Shown piece by piece: positions 25,504-33,842 of a stretch of DNA of 55,217 nucleotides. How positions within the stretch are numbered: position 1 is the first letter of the stretch; the number at the start of each line of letters is the position of its first letter. The translations under genes and the position numbers were made by a program. This stretch comes from SIBU01 sp964430335 (lineage in GTDB: Bacteria; Patescibacteriota; Minisyncoccia; Phycocordibacterales; SIBU01), in NCBI GenBank assembly GCA_964430335.1, contig CAYSEN010000006.1, forward strand, positions 1-55,217, read 5' to 3'. The notes below the pieces were generated by a model. The model was not told where the DNA came from. It searched no databases and was given only the letters and a program-made list of their open reading frames with translations.

Positions 25504-27465
25504 TTATTTCACCACCCTGCCCTGACCTGGTAGAAAACCTATGTCAGTAGTCAAATCGGTTGTTAATGGCTTTACTGTACCCGATTGAACAGACTGGCCC
25601 GCAAAATTATCATCACCTGTGGCCGTTGTTTCCGAAATTAGAGTCGGTGTCGTTCCAACTTGGCTTGCGCTCGGAGTTATCGCGATCTGGAAACTAATTT
25701 CTCTTGGTGAATTAGAAAAGCCTGTATCTGACTTAAGATCACCGACGTCCCAAACAATCGTGCCTCCGATTGGATTGTAGGTGATTTTCTCACTTGCTGG
25801 TGAAGAATTGTTTACCCATTTCATATACGAAGGTAGAGTTGCGGTTACTTTTACGTTAGACAAAGGATTAGAACCATTTGTTAGTGACCAAACAATGGTG
25901 TAGTTTGTCTCTGAATCCACCTTTGGCGGAATTGGGCCTGCGTTATTAAATACGCCAGAATAGTAAAGCGCTCTTGATGATAGGCCGAGGCTCGATGCTA
26001 CCTTAACAACTTTTGTTACCGTCGAAGTAATATCTTGTGAAAGTCCGCTTTCAGTTAATCTTTTTCCTGTGACAGTAACTACCACCGACATCTGAGGACT
26101 AGCGAGCAATCTCACTTCTGATTCAGGTTTTGTGGCAAAAGAAAAACTAATATTCGCCTCGCCTTCTGGGTTTATAGTGGCAAGAGCCGGCTTTAAGGTC
26201 TGGTCCCAAGTAATTGTTCTATCAGAAGATCTATAAAAACCGTTATCGACAGTCACAGAATTTTGGTCAAAGATATTGCCGGCAAGTCTTACGGAAATTT
26301 TTGCGTCGGTGATTTTTACACCAGCATTATTACTTAAAGTTAAATCCGCCCTCATCACCTTCCCTGATTTGCTGATATGCAAATCGGAAGAATCGCCATC
26401 GATGGCCAACAGGGTTCCAATAAATGGTTTTTTGATTGTAATTTTTCTAACGCCAGTCAAAAAATTAGTACCGATAGAATTGTCGTTTGTCGGGCTCTGA
26501 GTACCGACAGAGAAATGGAAGGTTCTTTCTTCGTTATCTTGACCCGTTAGGGTACCTCTAACCTTAATGGTCTTTTTTACTCCAGCCTTAACATCTCCTA
26601 AATCCCAGAAACTGTTACTCCATGCCGGTTTAGGATCAGAATTAGAGAAAGTAAAACCAAAAGGATACTCTGCGGAAAGACCCAAGTTTTTTATGACTTG
26701 GCTAGAATTTGAAATTACGTTTATTGTAAATTCTACCTCCTGACCAGCGTTTGCGTCTTTTACAGAATCTACGGTCAAAGTAACAGGCGAAGAACTGATG
26801 GTCACTGTGTAATCCTTCTTCTTTGAAAAGATTGCATTTGAACCACTCAATCTGTATTCAACTGAAACTTTTATCACCTTAACATCTTTCTCTTCACCAA
26901 AAAGAACGGCCTGTATTTTTCTGGTGGCAATAGCTCCCTTTTTTACTGTTCCTAAATCCTCTCTATACCTTTGAAGCGAAAGGTTGGTATCAAAAGAATC
27001 TCTGGTGCCGTCTGGGTAATCGACGATAAGTGTCGAAGTTTGCAAATCGGCGTTGTTTTGGTTGGTAACTGAAATCTGTAGTGGCAACATTTCCCCTCCC
27101 GAGACAGAAACAGGACCGGTGACAGAAATGTCGACGTTGTCAGTTGAAATAATATTTCCTCCTGCAAAAAAAACATAAGATGCTACCCCGACAGAAGCCA
27201 GTAAAAATACAATAGAGGCTATGAGCATTTTTTTAAGAAACGACATGCGTCTTTCTGGATGCTGAAAAAAATAAGTTTTGTCGTTTAAACTGCTTCCTCC
27301 CCAATCCTTTGGCACCTGATCTAGATCATGAGGTCTAAAATTAGCTGGCGCTTCAGCTCGATCGTGAAAATTTTCGTTACGCGAATAGAGGTTTTCCTTA
27401 AAAACCTCTAAACTGTCCTCTGAATCTTCCTCTTTATTAAAATCTTTTCTAATATCGGGACTCAT
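25504..27465 (-). CDS. membrane-anchored surface protein with Ig-like/CARDB repeats
   Basis: The 653-residue protein has a charged cytosolic N-terminus of about 75 residues, one transmembrane segment (about 77-100) and then about five tandem beta-sandwich repeats with phrases such as VSVSGGEMLPLQISVTNQNN, VTLTVDSVKDANAGQEVEFT and GTVKPLTTDL. These resemble CARDB/DUF11 domains that form rod-like cell-surface structures. Comparable proteins recur in Parcubacteria. An extended -10 (TGTTATAAT) lies near 27495, and a GGG-type site precedes the ATG. A perfect 10-bp inverted repeat lies inside the gene at 27386-27410. The ligand is unknown. Confidence 0.7.
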   Translation of the reverse strand: MSPDIRKDFNKEEDSEDSLEVFKENLYSRNENFHDRAEAPANFRPHDLDQVPKDWGGSSLNDKTYFFQHPERRMSFLKKMLIASIVFLLASVGVASYVFFAGGNIISTDNVDISVTGPVSVSGGEMLPLQISVTNQNNADLQTSTLIVDYPDGTRDSFDTNLSLQRYREDLGTVKKGAIATRKIQAVLFGEEKDVKVIKVSVEYRLSGSNAIFSKKKDYTVTISSSPVTLTVDSVKDANAGQEVEFTINVISNSSQVIKNLGLSAEYPFGFTFSNSDPKPAWSNSFWDLGDVKAGVKKTIKVRGTLTGQDNEERTFHFSVGTQSPTNDNSIGTNFLTGVRKITIKKPFIGTLLAIDGDSSDLHISKSGKVMRADLTLSNNAGVKITDAKISVRLAGNIFDQNSVTVDNGFYRSSDRTITWDQTLKPALATINPEGEANISFSFATKPESEVRLLASPQMSVVVTVTGKRLTESGLSQDITSTVTKVVKVASSLGLSSRALYYSGVFNNAGPIPPKVDSETNYTIVWSLTNGSNPLSNVKVTATLPSYMKWVNNSSPASEKITYNPIGGTIVWDVGDLKSDTGFSNSPREISFQIAITPSASQVGTTPTLISETTATGDDNFAGQSVQSGTVKPLTTDLTTDIGFLPGQGRVVK

Positions 27466-27517
27466 AGCCCTTTTAGTTAATCAGACCTGCATTATAACAC
27501 AAAAATCAGTCCCTTAA

Positions 27518-28108
27518 TTACAACTGGCTTTCCTTCAGTGACTTGTTTATTTCAACCAAAATTTTTTGATTTGACTCGCTCATCTTTTTTAGCAAATCTT
27601 CGCTCCAATAAGGTGATTCTATAAAACTTGAAGTATCTGGCGAAGAACCTAAATATCCGAGACTAAATAAAATTCTTAAAACTAAAATATACTCGAAGTT
27701 TCGAGCCATCTCACCGTTCAAAGAATTGTTTTTAGCGTAATTTACCGACTCATCTACGTAATTAAACAAAATTTCATTTTTCTCTTCACCAGGCAACAAT
27801 CTCTCGAGTAGAGAAAAAACCCGAACGAACAACTGGAAAATGAGACTGTTCCCTGAAAACTCTCTGTACAAATCAAAATGTTTACTAGCTCCAGTCACTC
27901 GCCACATTTCTTTTCCTCTCACCAAAGAGATATCACAACATGAATAATCGTGTATTGAATACCTTAATTTGGATTTCAAAAGGCGGACTCCTTGAGCGGT
28001 GACTTTTATTAAACCTAAATCTTTAGTAAAAACCTTAAAAGAACAATTAGCTTCGCCGAAAACATTACTACCCAAAACAAAGCCTCGAGTTTGGTAGATA
28101 TGATGCAT
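27518..28108 (-). CDS. recO: DNA repair protein RecO
   Basis: The 196-residue protein starts with the RecO OB-fold pattern (YQTRGFVLGSNVFGEANCSF, then VFTKDLGLIKVTAQGVRLLK and SKLRYSIHDYSCCDISLVRG), followed by a helical C-terminal part. RecO loads RecA onto SSB-coated DNA; recA and ssb are also in this window. The protein is shorter than E. coli RecO, and the C-terminal zinc motif is not seen. It follows the hydrolase by 11 nt and probably shares its transcript. Confidence 0.85.
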   Translation of the reverse strand: MHHIYQTRGFVLGSNVFGEANCSFKVFTKDLGLIKVTAQGVRLLKSKLRYSIHDYSCCDISLVRGKEMWRVTGASKHFDLYREFSGNSLIFQLFVRVFSLLERLLPGEEKNEILFNYVDESVNYAKNNSLNGEMARNFEYILVLRILFSLGYLGSSPDTSSFIESPYWSEDLLKKMSESNQKILVEINKSLKESQL

Positions 28109-28119
28109 AAAATATGAAT

Positions 28120-28692
28120 TTACAAATCATTTTCTGAAGCACTCATGTCTACGATGCTTCGAAAAACAGAAGGTAGAGCGTCGACTCCATCTCTTTTTGT
28201 AAAATGACCTCTTCCCCTCTCCATCACCGCTTTGCCATTTAAAAGTTTTTGAAAAGTTAAGCTGTCAGCAAGAGGTACCAGCTCATCATTATCTGAAAAA
28301 ACATTTACAATTTTCTGACAGTGACCTCTGGCCTTAGAAAAATCTAGCGGGAGCGAACTAAACTCAGCGATCTGCGGAATGTTTATATGATTCGAAAAAC
28401 CAGCTACAAAAACCGCTCCGCCAATAATTGTTTTTGCTGGTAATTTTTCTAAATATCTTAAAATCGCAATACAACCAAGACTGTGGCCGACAAAATAGGT
28501 GTCCTTGTTTGGTCTCACCACCACCTGCTTTATAGCTGAGATCCACTCGGATACTTTTGGCTCGTCTGCATGAGGCATGCCGATCGAATAGACATCAAAA
28601 CCTCGAGCTTTGAGTTCCCAACTAAGCCAAGGGAACCAGTGGTTGTCGGGTTTACCCTCCCAACCGTGTACTAAAAAAACCCTTTTTTGCAT
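28120..28692 (-). CDS. RBBP9/YdeN-type alpha/beta hydrolase
   Basis: The 190-residue protein is a small alpha/beta hydrolase: VFLVHGWEGKPDNHWFPWLS at the N-terminus, nucleophile elbow GHSLGC (Ser at residue about 69), acid loop FSDNDELVP and catalytic His in GRGHF. The RBBP9/YdeN family are serine hydrolases of mostly unknown substrate. The gene begins with an extended -10 (TGTTAGTAT) 6 nt before the ATG, so it heads a leaderless hydrolase-recO transcript. Confidence 0.88.
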   Translation of the reverse strand: MQKRVFLVHGWEGKPDNHWFPWLSWELKARGFDVYSIGMPHADEPKVSEWISAIKQVVVRPNKDTYFVGHSLGCIAILRYLEKLPAKTIIGGAVFVAGFSNHINIPQIAEFSSLPLDFSKARGHCQKIVNVFSDNDELVPLADSLTFQKLLNGKAVMERGRGHFTKRDGVDALPSVFRSIVDMSASENDL

Positions 28693-28698
28693 GTGAAA

Positions 28699-28707
28699 AT
28701 ACTAACA
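28699..28707 (-). promoter_or_regulatory. leaderless extended -10 promoter of the hydrolase
   Basis: Minus-strand TGTTAGTAT (hexamer 28704-28699), 6 nt before ATG 28692. Confidence 0.55.
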
Positions 28708-28726
28708 TAAAAATATATAAACGAGG

Positions 28727-28910
28727 AACCCGCGCAACCTGAGTAGCGCGGGTTTGAGACAAAAGAAACCGGATGTTTCCATTGTGTCTCGCCGAATGAG
28801 ACCTCAGTCCGATCAGTCGGTTTGGAACTTCACGGGGTAGGACTGATAGACTCATTTGAATGTTAGTTGATGCTGGCGCATCAACATCGCACCATTGCGG
28901 TGCGACTAAC
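28727..28910. other. palindrome-rich segment, no credible gene
   Basis: Successive inverted repeats fill this stretch: 28727-28754 (AACCCGCGC/GCGCGGGTT), 28756-28790 (GAGACA/TGTCTC with an inner GAAAC/GTTTC), TCAGTCC at 28804 with GGACTGA at 28840, and a compact cross at 28862-28910 where GTTAG/CTAAC encloses two perfect 7-bp hairpins. Some arms compete: GTCTC at 28786 can also pair with GAGAC at 28798. Composition is much richer in GC than the flanks. It could be a structured RNA or a palindromic mobile repeat. Confidence 0.4.
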
Positions 28911-28936
28911 TCTTCCAGTTGTACTTCAATTTCGTT

Positions 28937-29312
28937 TCAAGCCGGCGAGGAGGCAAGCCTCCTCGCCGGGTGCGAGTCCGATCTTATCAGGCGTTGCAGG
29001 CCGTGGCCTGNNNNNNNNNNNNNNNNNNNNNNNNNNNNNNNNNNNNNNNNNNNNNNNNNNNNNNNNNNNNNNNNNNNNNNNNNNNNNNNNNNNNNNNNNN
29101 NNNNNNNNNNGGCCCCTGGCGATGTGTTCTGGCCGATCTTCTGGCCGGAGTCATTCTTCACGACGAGTCCGGCCTTCGGGACCGCAACCTGCTCATTGAC
29201 GGGCGGGGCCGAGGCACTCACGGCGAGGCCGGCGATCATACCTGCGATCGCGATGGCCGTGACAAACATCCGTCTGGGACCGTTCCGAGCGGAATGCACG
29301 TTGGCATTCATG
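28937..29312 (-). CDS. small secreted protein, interrupted by an assembly gap
   Basis: From ATG 29312 the product begins MNANVHSARNGPRRMFVTAI and continues as a clear Sec signal peptide with an Ala-rich cleavage region, followed by a short polar domain (GLVVKNDSGQKIGQNTSPGA). A strong Shine-Dalgarno (AAAGGAG, 5 nt spacing) selects this start rather than the in-frame ATG at 29365. The frame runs into 100 N at 29011-29110; the continuation to a stop at 28937 is uncertain because the gap size is unknown. Codon use is GC-rich and the Shine-Dalgarno is unlike that of most genes here. Family not recognised; recent acquisition is possible. Confidence 0.5.
28942..28969. repeat. GC-only 13-bp hairpin
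   Basis: CCGGCGAGGAGGC and its perfect complement around a 2-nt loop. There is no T-tract, so it is a weak candidate for a terminator of the secreted-protein gene. Confidence 0.5.
29011..29110. other. 100-N assembly gap without duplicated flanks
   Basis: Unlike the other four N runs, the sequences on the two sides share no 55-base overlap, so real sequence of unknown length is probably missing. The strong hairpins around it may have caused the break. Confidence 0.8.
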
Positions 29313-29372
29313 GGACTCCTTTCGTTGATGTTGTTTATCCAGCACCCTCCTTTGAGGGACTGCAACTAGAGT

Positions 29373-29421
29373 TTAGCTGCAGCTTCAAGACAATAGAACA
29401 CGGCCTTGAAGCTGCAGCTAA
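29373..29421. repeat. 17-bp perfect inverted repeat upstream of the secreted-protein gene
   Basis: TTAGCTGCAGCTTCAAG and its complement around a 15-nt spacer, located 60 nt upstream of ATG 29312 in its 5' region. It may be an operator, an RNA hairpin or the end of a mobile repeat. Confidence 0.55.
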
Positions 29422-29526
29422 TTTGTATAACATTCTGGTTTAAATGAACAGAAAACTATTTTCTAATATACACCTATTTTTTTGAGGTGCAAGTGTCAAC
29501 GCCTAGTTGTCCACAGGTTTACAAAA

Positions 29527-32500
29527 CTATCGAGAAATTGAAATTTTTAGAGAAAAATCTTCAAAAGAAACCCCGCTACCATTATTTACCGATTCATATT
29601 TTATTTTCGTAAGCTGTGTTGAATTCTTGAGTTCAGTTTCCACCGACTGCACAAAACTCACAGCCTTTTCATCTCCTTCAACAGAAAGCTCGACAAAGTC
29701 TTTAGGATTAAGACCGATTTCCTTTCTAAGCTCTTGAATTGCACGCACAAAATCTCTTACACTTCCCTCTTTTTTCAATTCAGGAGTGATCAATGTGTCC
29801 AAATCAACTTCATTGTTCAATGATTCATCAATCTTAACTTCCTTAACATTAACCTCGTCAGCAATCAGTGTGAGCATATCCTGATTCTTTATTCTTGATT
29901 CGAGATTCTTGATTCTCAATTCTGCAAGCGGTTGCCTTATCTTAATATTAGCTTTCGCTCTAGCCTCAAGTGCCAGCGAAACCACTCTCCTAACCTCGGC
30001 CATTTCTACTAAAATTCCTAATTCCTCACCCTTGATTCCTGGTTCAATTTCTGGCCAATTCTCCAAATGAACACTCTCAAGTTTTCCACCAGACTGTTTG
30101 TACAAGTAGTCCGCGAAGAATGGCGTAAATGGTGCCATCAACTTTGAGAGAGTAAGTAAAACGTAGTTTGTAGTTTGTAGTGCAGAAAGTCGATCTGTCT
30201 TATCTTCTCCCTTAAATCGATCTCTCGAACGTCGCAAATACCACTGTGAAAGGTCGGCAATAAAATCACGAATAGCTCGGGTTGGCTCGAGCAATTTGTA
30301 TGAATCCATCGATTCGGTCACGCTTTTCACAAGCTCATTTAGCTTTGCCAAAATCCACCTATCCAAAACATTTGAGGATTTTGGCGCTAAAGTGCCCTCA
30401 CTTGTTAACTCCGAGGAATACAACTGGTAGAAAGCTAAAACATTTGAAGCAAGGTTGAAAACTTTTTTGACTATTTCGTCTACCGTTTTTTCGTCGAAGT
30501 TTTTTGGCTCACCGGGCTGATTGACGCTGTACATCCAAAAACGCAACGGGTCAGAACCGTATTTTTCAATCATCAAATTTGGGTCGATAACATTTCCGAG
30601 AGATTTCGACATTTTTTTGCCGTTCGCATCGAGAATGTGTCCTAGAGAAATGACGTTCTTATACGCTCTTCCCTTTCCCATCAAGACTCCGATGGCGTGA
30701 AGTGTGTAAAACCATCCGCGAGTTTGGTCTATAGCTTCGGAAATAAAATCAGCAGGAAAACCAATTGTATCGATTCTCTCGCGATTTTTAAATGGATAGT
30801 GCTCTTGTGCAAAAGGCATGGCACCAGAATCAAACCAAACATCCATCACTTCTTTTACGCGTTTCATTTCACCACCACAATCACATTCAAAAACCACCTC
30901 GTCGATAAATGGTCGGTGCGGATCAATCTCCTTTCCAGTTACTGAGTCAATGCAAACACTGGTAGGCTCTGCAAAACCTCCTAAAAGACCTTGGTGGAAA
31001 CTTCTACTGCCCTCCCAAAGATTCGCGATCTCCTCAATACTCAAATTTTTCAAATGCTTCATGAGGGTCATAAGCGGACCTTCATGAGAAACAATAACTA
31101 CAGTTTGGCCCTTATGTTTTTTCAAAACATCTTGAGCAAGTTTTGCCATTCGATCCTCCACCTGTTGCCAACTCTCACCAGTTTTTCCTCGTGGAGTTTT
31201 ATAATATTCATCGTGAGGTAAGGCGTTGTATACAATTCTTCCTAAATTGCCTGATGGATCGTCGTGTGGTTCACCTTCCCATTCCCCGCTTCGAACCTCC
31301 CAAAGTTCAAGAGACTCGGTCGGCTTGATTCCTACCGCTTCACCGATAATTTCTGCGGTATGTTTTGCTCGGTCTACAGGAGAACAATAGATGGCATCCA
31401 CGCCAATATTTTTGATTTTTTCTCCTGCTTCATGAGCTTTTTTGATACCATTTTCTGTAAGCGGAAAACCGTCTTTTGAACTTTCAAAAATTCCCAAAAC
31501 ATTTTTCTTACTTTCTCCGTGACGAACAAGGACCAGTCGTGTAAACCTACGATTTTTATCTTTCTTAAAAATTTCATCAAAAGATCCGACAACTTCGTGT
31601 TTGTGACATTTAGAACACTGCCAAACCGGAAGCGGAGTTCCCCAATATCTCTCTCTAGAAATTGCCCAGTCTTTTACGTCGCGTAGCCATTCGCCGAATC
31701 TCCCTTCTTTAATATAGTCTGGTTCCCAGTTTATTTTCTGGTTTTCTTCGAGTAATTTTTCTCGCAGACTAGACATTTTTATGTACCAAGAATCCCGAGC
31801 GAAATAAATGAGGGGTGTGTGACATCGCCAACAATGCGGATAGCTGTGCTGATATTTTTCTTTCGCAAAAAGCAAACCCCTAGCAGCCAAATCTTTAATA
31901 ATATCGATGGCGGTATTTTCATCCTTCACAAACTTTCCAGCCAAAAATCCAACCTCTTCCTTAAAGGTTCCGTCATCTTTTACCAAATGATGTTTTGGTA
32001 GTCCGACTTTTGTACCCAACTCAAAGTCGTCCGCTCCGTACATAACAGCGGTATGTACGATTCCCGTTCCGTCAGTCGTGGTCACAAAATCTGCAGGATA
32101 GACCTTAAAGGCATTCGGTAATTTTTCTCTTTCGGCGGCAGAAAGATTGTCTTTGAGAAATGGATATAGCGGTTCGTATTCTAGACCAATAAGATCAGAG
32201 CCGTTCATTTCTTCCGACACTTCAAATTGCTGTCCTTTTAACACGGCTTCTAGCCTCTCTTTGGCGAGAATGTATTTATTCGTGATTCCTGATTCTTGAT
32301 TCTTGATTCCTACCTTAACGTACTTAATTTTCTCTCCCACAGCTAATCCAACGTTACCAGGAAGCGTCCAAGGCGTAGTTGTCCAAGCCAAAATGTAGGT
32401 GTTCTCTTCCCCTTTCACATTAAACTTTACTATCACAGCCAAATCCTTCACATCCTCGTAACCTTGTGCCAACTCATGGCTCGAAAGTCCGGTTCCACAT

Positions 32501-33054
32501 CTCGGACACCACGGAACAACTTTGTAGTCTTTGTACAATAGTTTCTGATCATTTATTTTACTAACGATGTTCCAAATCGATTCAATGTAGTAAGGTTTGT
32601 AGGTAACGTACGGTCTTTTTAGATCAATCCAGTAACCGATTCTGTCTGTAAAACTCTCCCACTCGTGAACATATTTCCAAACGCTTTCACGACACTTTTT
32701 ATTAAACGCCTCAATACCGTAGACTTCGATTTCTTTTTTTGATTTTAGTCCAAGTTCTTTTTCGACAGCGAGCTCAACGGGCAACCCGTGAGTGTCCCAA
32801 CCGCCCTTTCTGTGAACATCAAAACCCTGCATGGTTTTGTAGCGAGGAATAGCGTCTTTAAAAGCTCTAGCTTCAAGGTGATGAATTCCGGGACGACCGT
32901 TTGCCGTCGGTGGGCCTTCATAGAAAATATACTCGCCTTTAGGGGCAGTTTTGGCCAGAGTTTTCTCAAAAATATGATTTTCTTTCCAGAATTTAAGAGT
33001 TTCTAGCTCCTGTTCAGAAAGTTTGCTTTTTACTTGGGTTTTTTCCTTTTCCAT
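29527..33054 (-). CDS. ileS: isoleucyl-tRNA synthetase with an embedded histidine-phosphatase domain
   Basis: The 1175-residue protein is a type-B IleRS: PTANGRPGIHHLEARAF (HIGH equivalent at residues 56-59), the editing domain (WTTTPWTLPGN, then DGTGIVHTAVMYGADD), the zinc-binding WQCSKCHKHE, HRPFIDEV, CDCGGEM, and KMSKS near residue 815. Between the WQCSKC segment and HRPFIDEV lies an extra domain of about 200 residues (about 500-705) with a full histidine phosphatase signature: VLVRHGES (His 512), LTENGIKKAHEAGEKI, YCSPVDRAKHTAE, ELWEVRSGEWEG and VIVSHEGPL (His 657). All catalytic residues of that superfamily are present. It is mono-cistronic, with an extended -10 TAGAAT inside the preceding terminator hairpin. 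Two low-complexity spots made of GAATCAAGAATC-type repeats encode KNQESG and KNLESRIKNQ. Confidence 0.95.
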   Translation of the reverse strand: MEKEKTQVKSKLSEQELETLKFWKENHIFEKTLAKTAPKGEYIFYEGPPTANGRPGIHHLEARAFKDAIPRYKTMQGFDVHRKGGWDTHGLPVELAVEKELGLKSKKEIEVYGIEAFNKKCRESVWKYVHEWESFTDRIGYWIDLKRPYVTYKPYYIESIWNIVSKINDQKLLYKDYKVVPWCPRCGTGLSSHELAQGYEDVKDLAVIVKFNVKGEENTYILAWTTTPWTLPGNVGLAVGEKIKYVKVGIKNQESGITNKYILAKERLEAVLKGQQFEVSEEMNGSDLIGLEYEPLYPFLKDNLSAAEREKLPNAFKVYPADFVTTTDGTGIVHTAVMYGADDFELGTKVGLPKHHLVKDDGTFKEEVGFLAGKFVKDENTAIDIIKDLAARGLLFAKEKYQHSYPHCWRCHTPLIYFARDSWYIKMSSLREKLLEENQKINWEPDYIKEGRFGEWLRDVKDWAISRERYWGTPLPVWQCSKCHKHEVVGSFDEIFKKDKNRRFTRLVLVRHGESKKNVLGIFESSKDGFPLTENGIKKAHEAGEKIKNIGVDAIYCSPVDRAKHTAEIIGEAVGIKPTESLELWEVRSGEWEGEPHDDPSGNLGRIVYNALPHDEYYKTPRGKTGESWQQVEDRMAKLAQDVLKKHKGQTVVIVSHEGPLMTLMKHLKNLSIEEIANLWEGSRSFHQGLLGGFAEPTSVCIDSVTGKEIDPHRPFIDEVVFECDCGGEMKRVKEVMDVWFDSGAMPFAQEHYPFKNRERIDTIGFPADFISEAIDQTRGWFYTLHAIGVLMGKGRAYKNVISLGHILDANGKKMSKSLGNVIDPNLMIEKYGSDPLRFWMYSVNQPGEPKNFDEKTVDEIVKKVFNLASNVLAFYQLYSSELTSEGTLAPKSSNVLDRWILAKLNELVKSVTESMDSYKLLEPTRAIRDFIADLSQWYLRRSRDRFKGEDKTDRLSALQTTNYVLLTLSKLMAPFTPFFADYLYKQSGGKLESVHLENWPEIEPGIKGEELGILVEMAEVRRVVSLALEARAKANIKIRQPLAELRIKNLESRIKNQDMLTLIADEVNVKEVKIDESLNNEVDLDTLITPELKKEGSVRDFVRAIQELRKEIGLNPKDFVELSVEGDEKAVSFVQSVETELKNSTQLTKIKYESVNNGSGVSFEDFSLKISISR

Positions 33055-33061
33055 ATATTAA

Positions 33062-33091
33062 AAATGCCAGAATGTTGTCATTCTAGCATTT
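33062..33091 (-). terminator. terminator of the orphan gene at 33096, overlapping the ileS promoter
   Basis: Stem AAATGCCAGAATG with CATTCTAGCATTT, one mismatch, 4-nt loop, T-tract toward ileS. An extended -10 (TGCTAGAAT) for ileS lies within the stem. Confidence 0.75.
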
Positions 33092-33095
33092 GCGG

Positions 33096-33422
33096 TCAAC
33101 TCTCGAAAGTCTCGACTTTATTTCCGGCGCATTCCCTGGCGGTGTCCTCGTCCCACTCGACCAGGGTGTAACGACCATTTTCGTCGTAGAGACTGAAGTA
33201 GAGTTGGAATTGTTGCCCGTCATTTCGGGATACTTTCACGAGGATTATCGGGCACAAAGCGCTGGCAACCAGATACAATCGGTACCGCGCAACATGCTCA
33301 GTTGATAACAATCTGTACGAAGGTTGCAATGCAACCATGAAATGAAGTCCGTCTACATGGGCTTTACACCATGAGTACTGGATGTGTAAAAGCACCAAAG
33401 GTGAAGTTTTTGGGTTCCACAT
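33096..33422 (-). CDS. orphan protein of unknown function
   Basis: A 108-residue product, no family recognised. It has a moderately hydrophobic middle (about residues 50-62, LYLVASALCPIILVKVS) and an acidic C-terminus (EWDEDTAREC). It forms its own unit: a TTGACA promoter upstream and a terminator right after the stop. Composition is richer in GC than ileS and argS on either side. No Shine-Dalgarno precedes the ATG. Confidence 0.5.
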   Translation of the reverse strand: MWNPKTSPLVLLHIQYSWCKAHVDGLHFMVALQPSYRLLSTEHVARYRLYLVASALCPIILVKVSRNDGQQFQLYFSLYDENGRYTLVEWDEDTARECAGNKVETFES

Positions 33423-33443
33423 AATTTCAAATGACTGGCGTAA

Positions 33444-33472
33444 GATATAAACTTAAAACTGTTTTTTGTCAA
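33444..33472 (-). promoter_or_regulatory. promoter of the orphan gene at 33096
   Basis: Minus-strand TTGACA (33472-33467), 17-nt spacer, TATATC (33449-33444). The -35 uses the T-tract of the preceding terminator. Confidence 0.6.
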
Positions 33473-33475
33473 AAA

Positions 33476-33502
33476 AAATACCCGAGCAATGCTCAGGTAT
33501 TT
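33476..33502 (-). terminator. terminator of the orphan gene at 33501
   Basis: Stem AAATACC(C)GAGC with GCTC(A)GGTATTT, 3-nt loop, T-tract on the minus strand, overlapping the stop codon. Confidence 0.75.
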
Positions 33503-33770
33503 AGGCAGTGGACACAAAATCGATTGAAGGTGGGTCACATGGGACGAGACGCGGATAGCCGGAAGAGCGGTCAATCCGAAAAAAGTAACAAACTTCTGTT
33601 CCACATGGCTTTGCACGAAACAGGGCACGAATGATCGTACCGCAACGAGTCACCGCTGGTTCCATAACCAAACTTGAAAAACGGTTTCGTGGGGCACTTG
33701 TGACCTCGTGGGTCATGATCGCTGCAATTATGCCGATCCTGTCGTGGCACAAAAATGGTAATAGTTCCAT
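33501..33770 (-). CDS. orphan protein of unknown function
   Basis: An 89-residue product, no family recognised, rich in Arg, Cys and Pro, with a hydrophobic N-terminal stretch (about residues 10-20, DRIGIIAAIMT). It has its own TTGACA promoter and a terminator that overlaps the stop. The alternative frame 33571-33795 would not end at the terminator, so this frame is preferred, but coding is not certain. Composition matches the other orphan units, not argS. Confidence 0.45.
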   Translation of the reverse strand: MELLPFLCHDRIGIIAAIMTHEVTSAPRNRFSSLVMEPAVTRCGTIIRALFRAKPCGTEVCYFFRIDRSSGYPRLVPCDPPSIDFVSTA

Positions 33771-33793
33771 AAGTAAAAAACCAAACTCGATAC

Positions 33794-33822
33794 ATTAAAC
33801 AGGGTTTTGTATATTATGTCAA
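33794..33822 (-). promoter_or_regulatory. promoter of the orphan gene at 33501
   Basis: Minus-strand TTGACA (33822-33817), 17-nt spacer, TTTAAT (33799-33794), just downstream of the argS stop. Confidence 0.65.
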
Positions 33823-33842
33823 AAAATGCAATCCACAGCTGT

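Noticed and set aside
28652..28855. 67-codon frame upstream of the hydrolase
   Set aside because: It runs through a hairpin and out of the gene-sized region with no supporting start signal; it is likely a shadow over structured DNA.
33571..33795. 74-codon frame overlapping the orphan gene at 33501
   Set aside because: It does not reach the terminator and lacks a start signal; the other frame fits promoter and terminator better.
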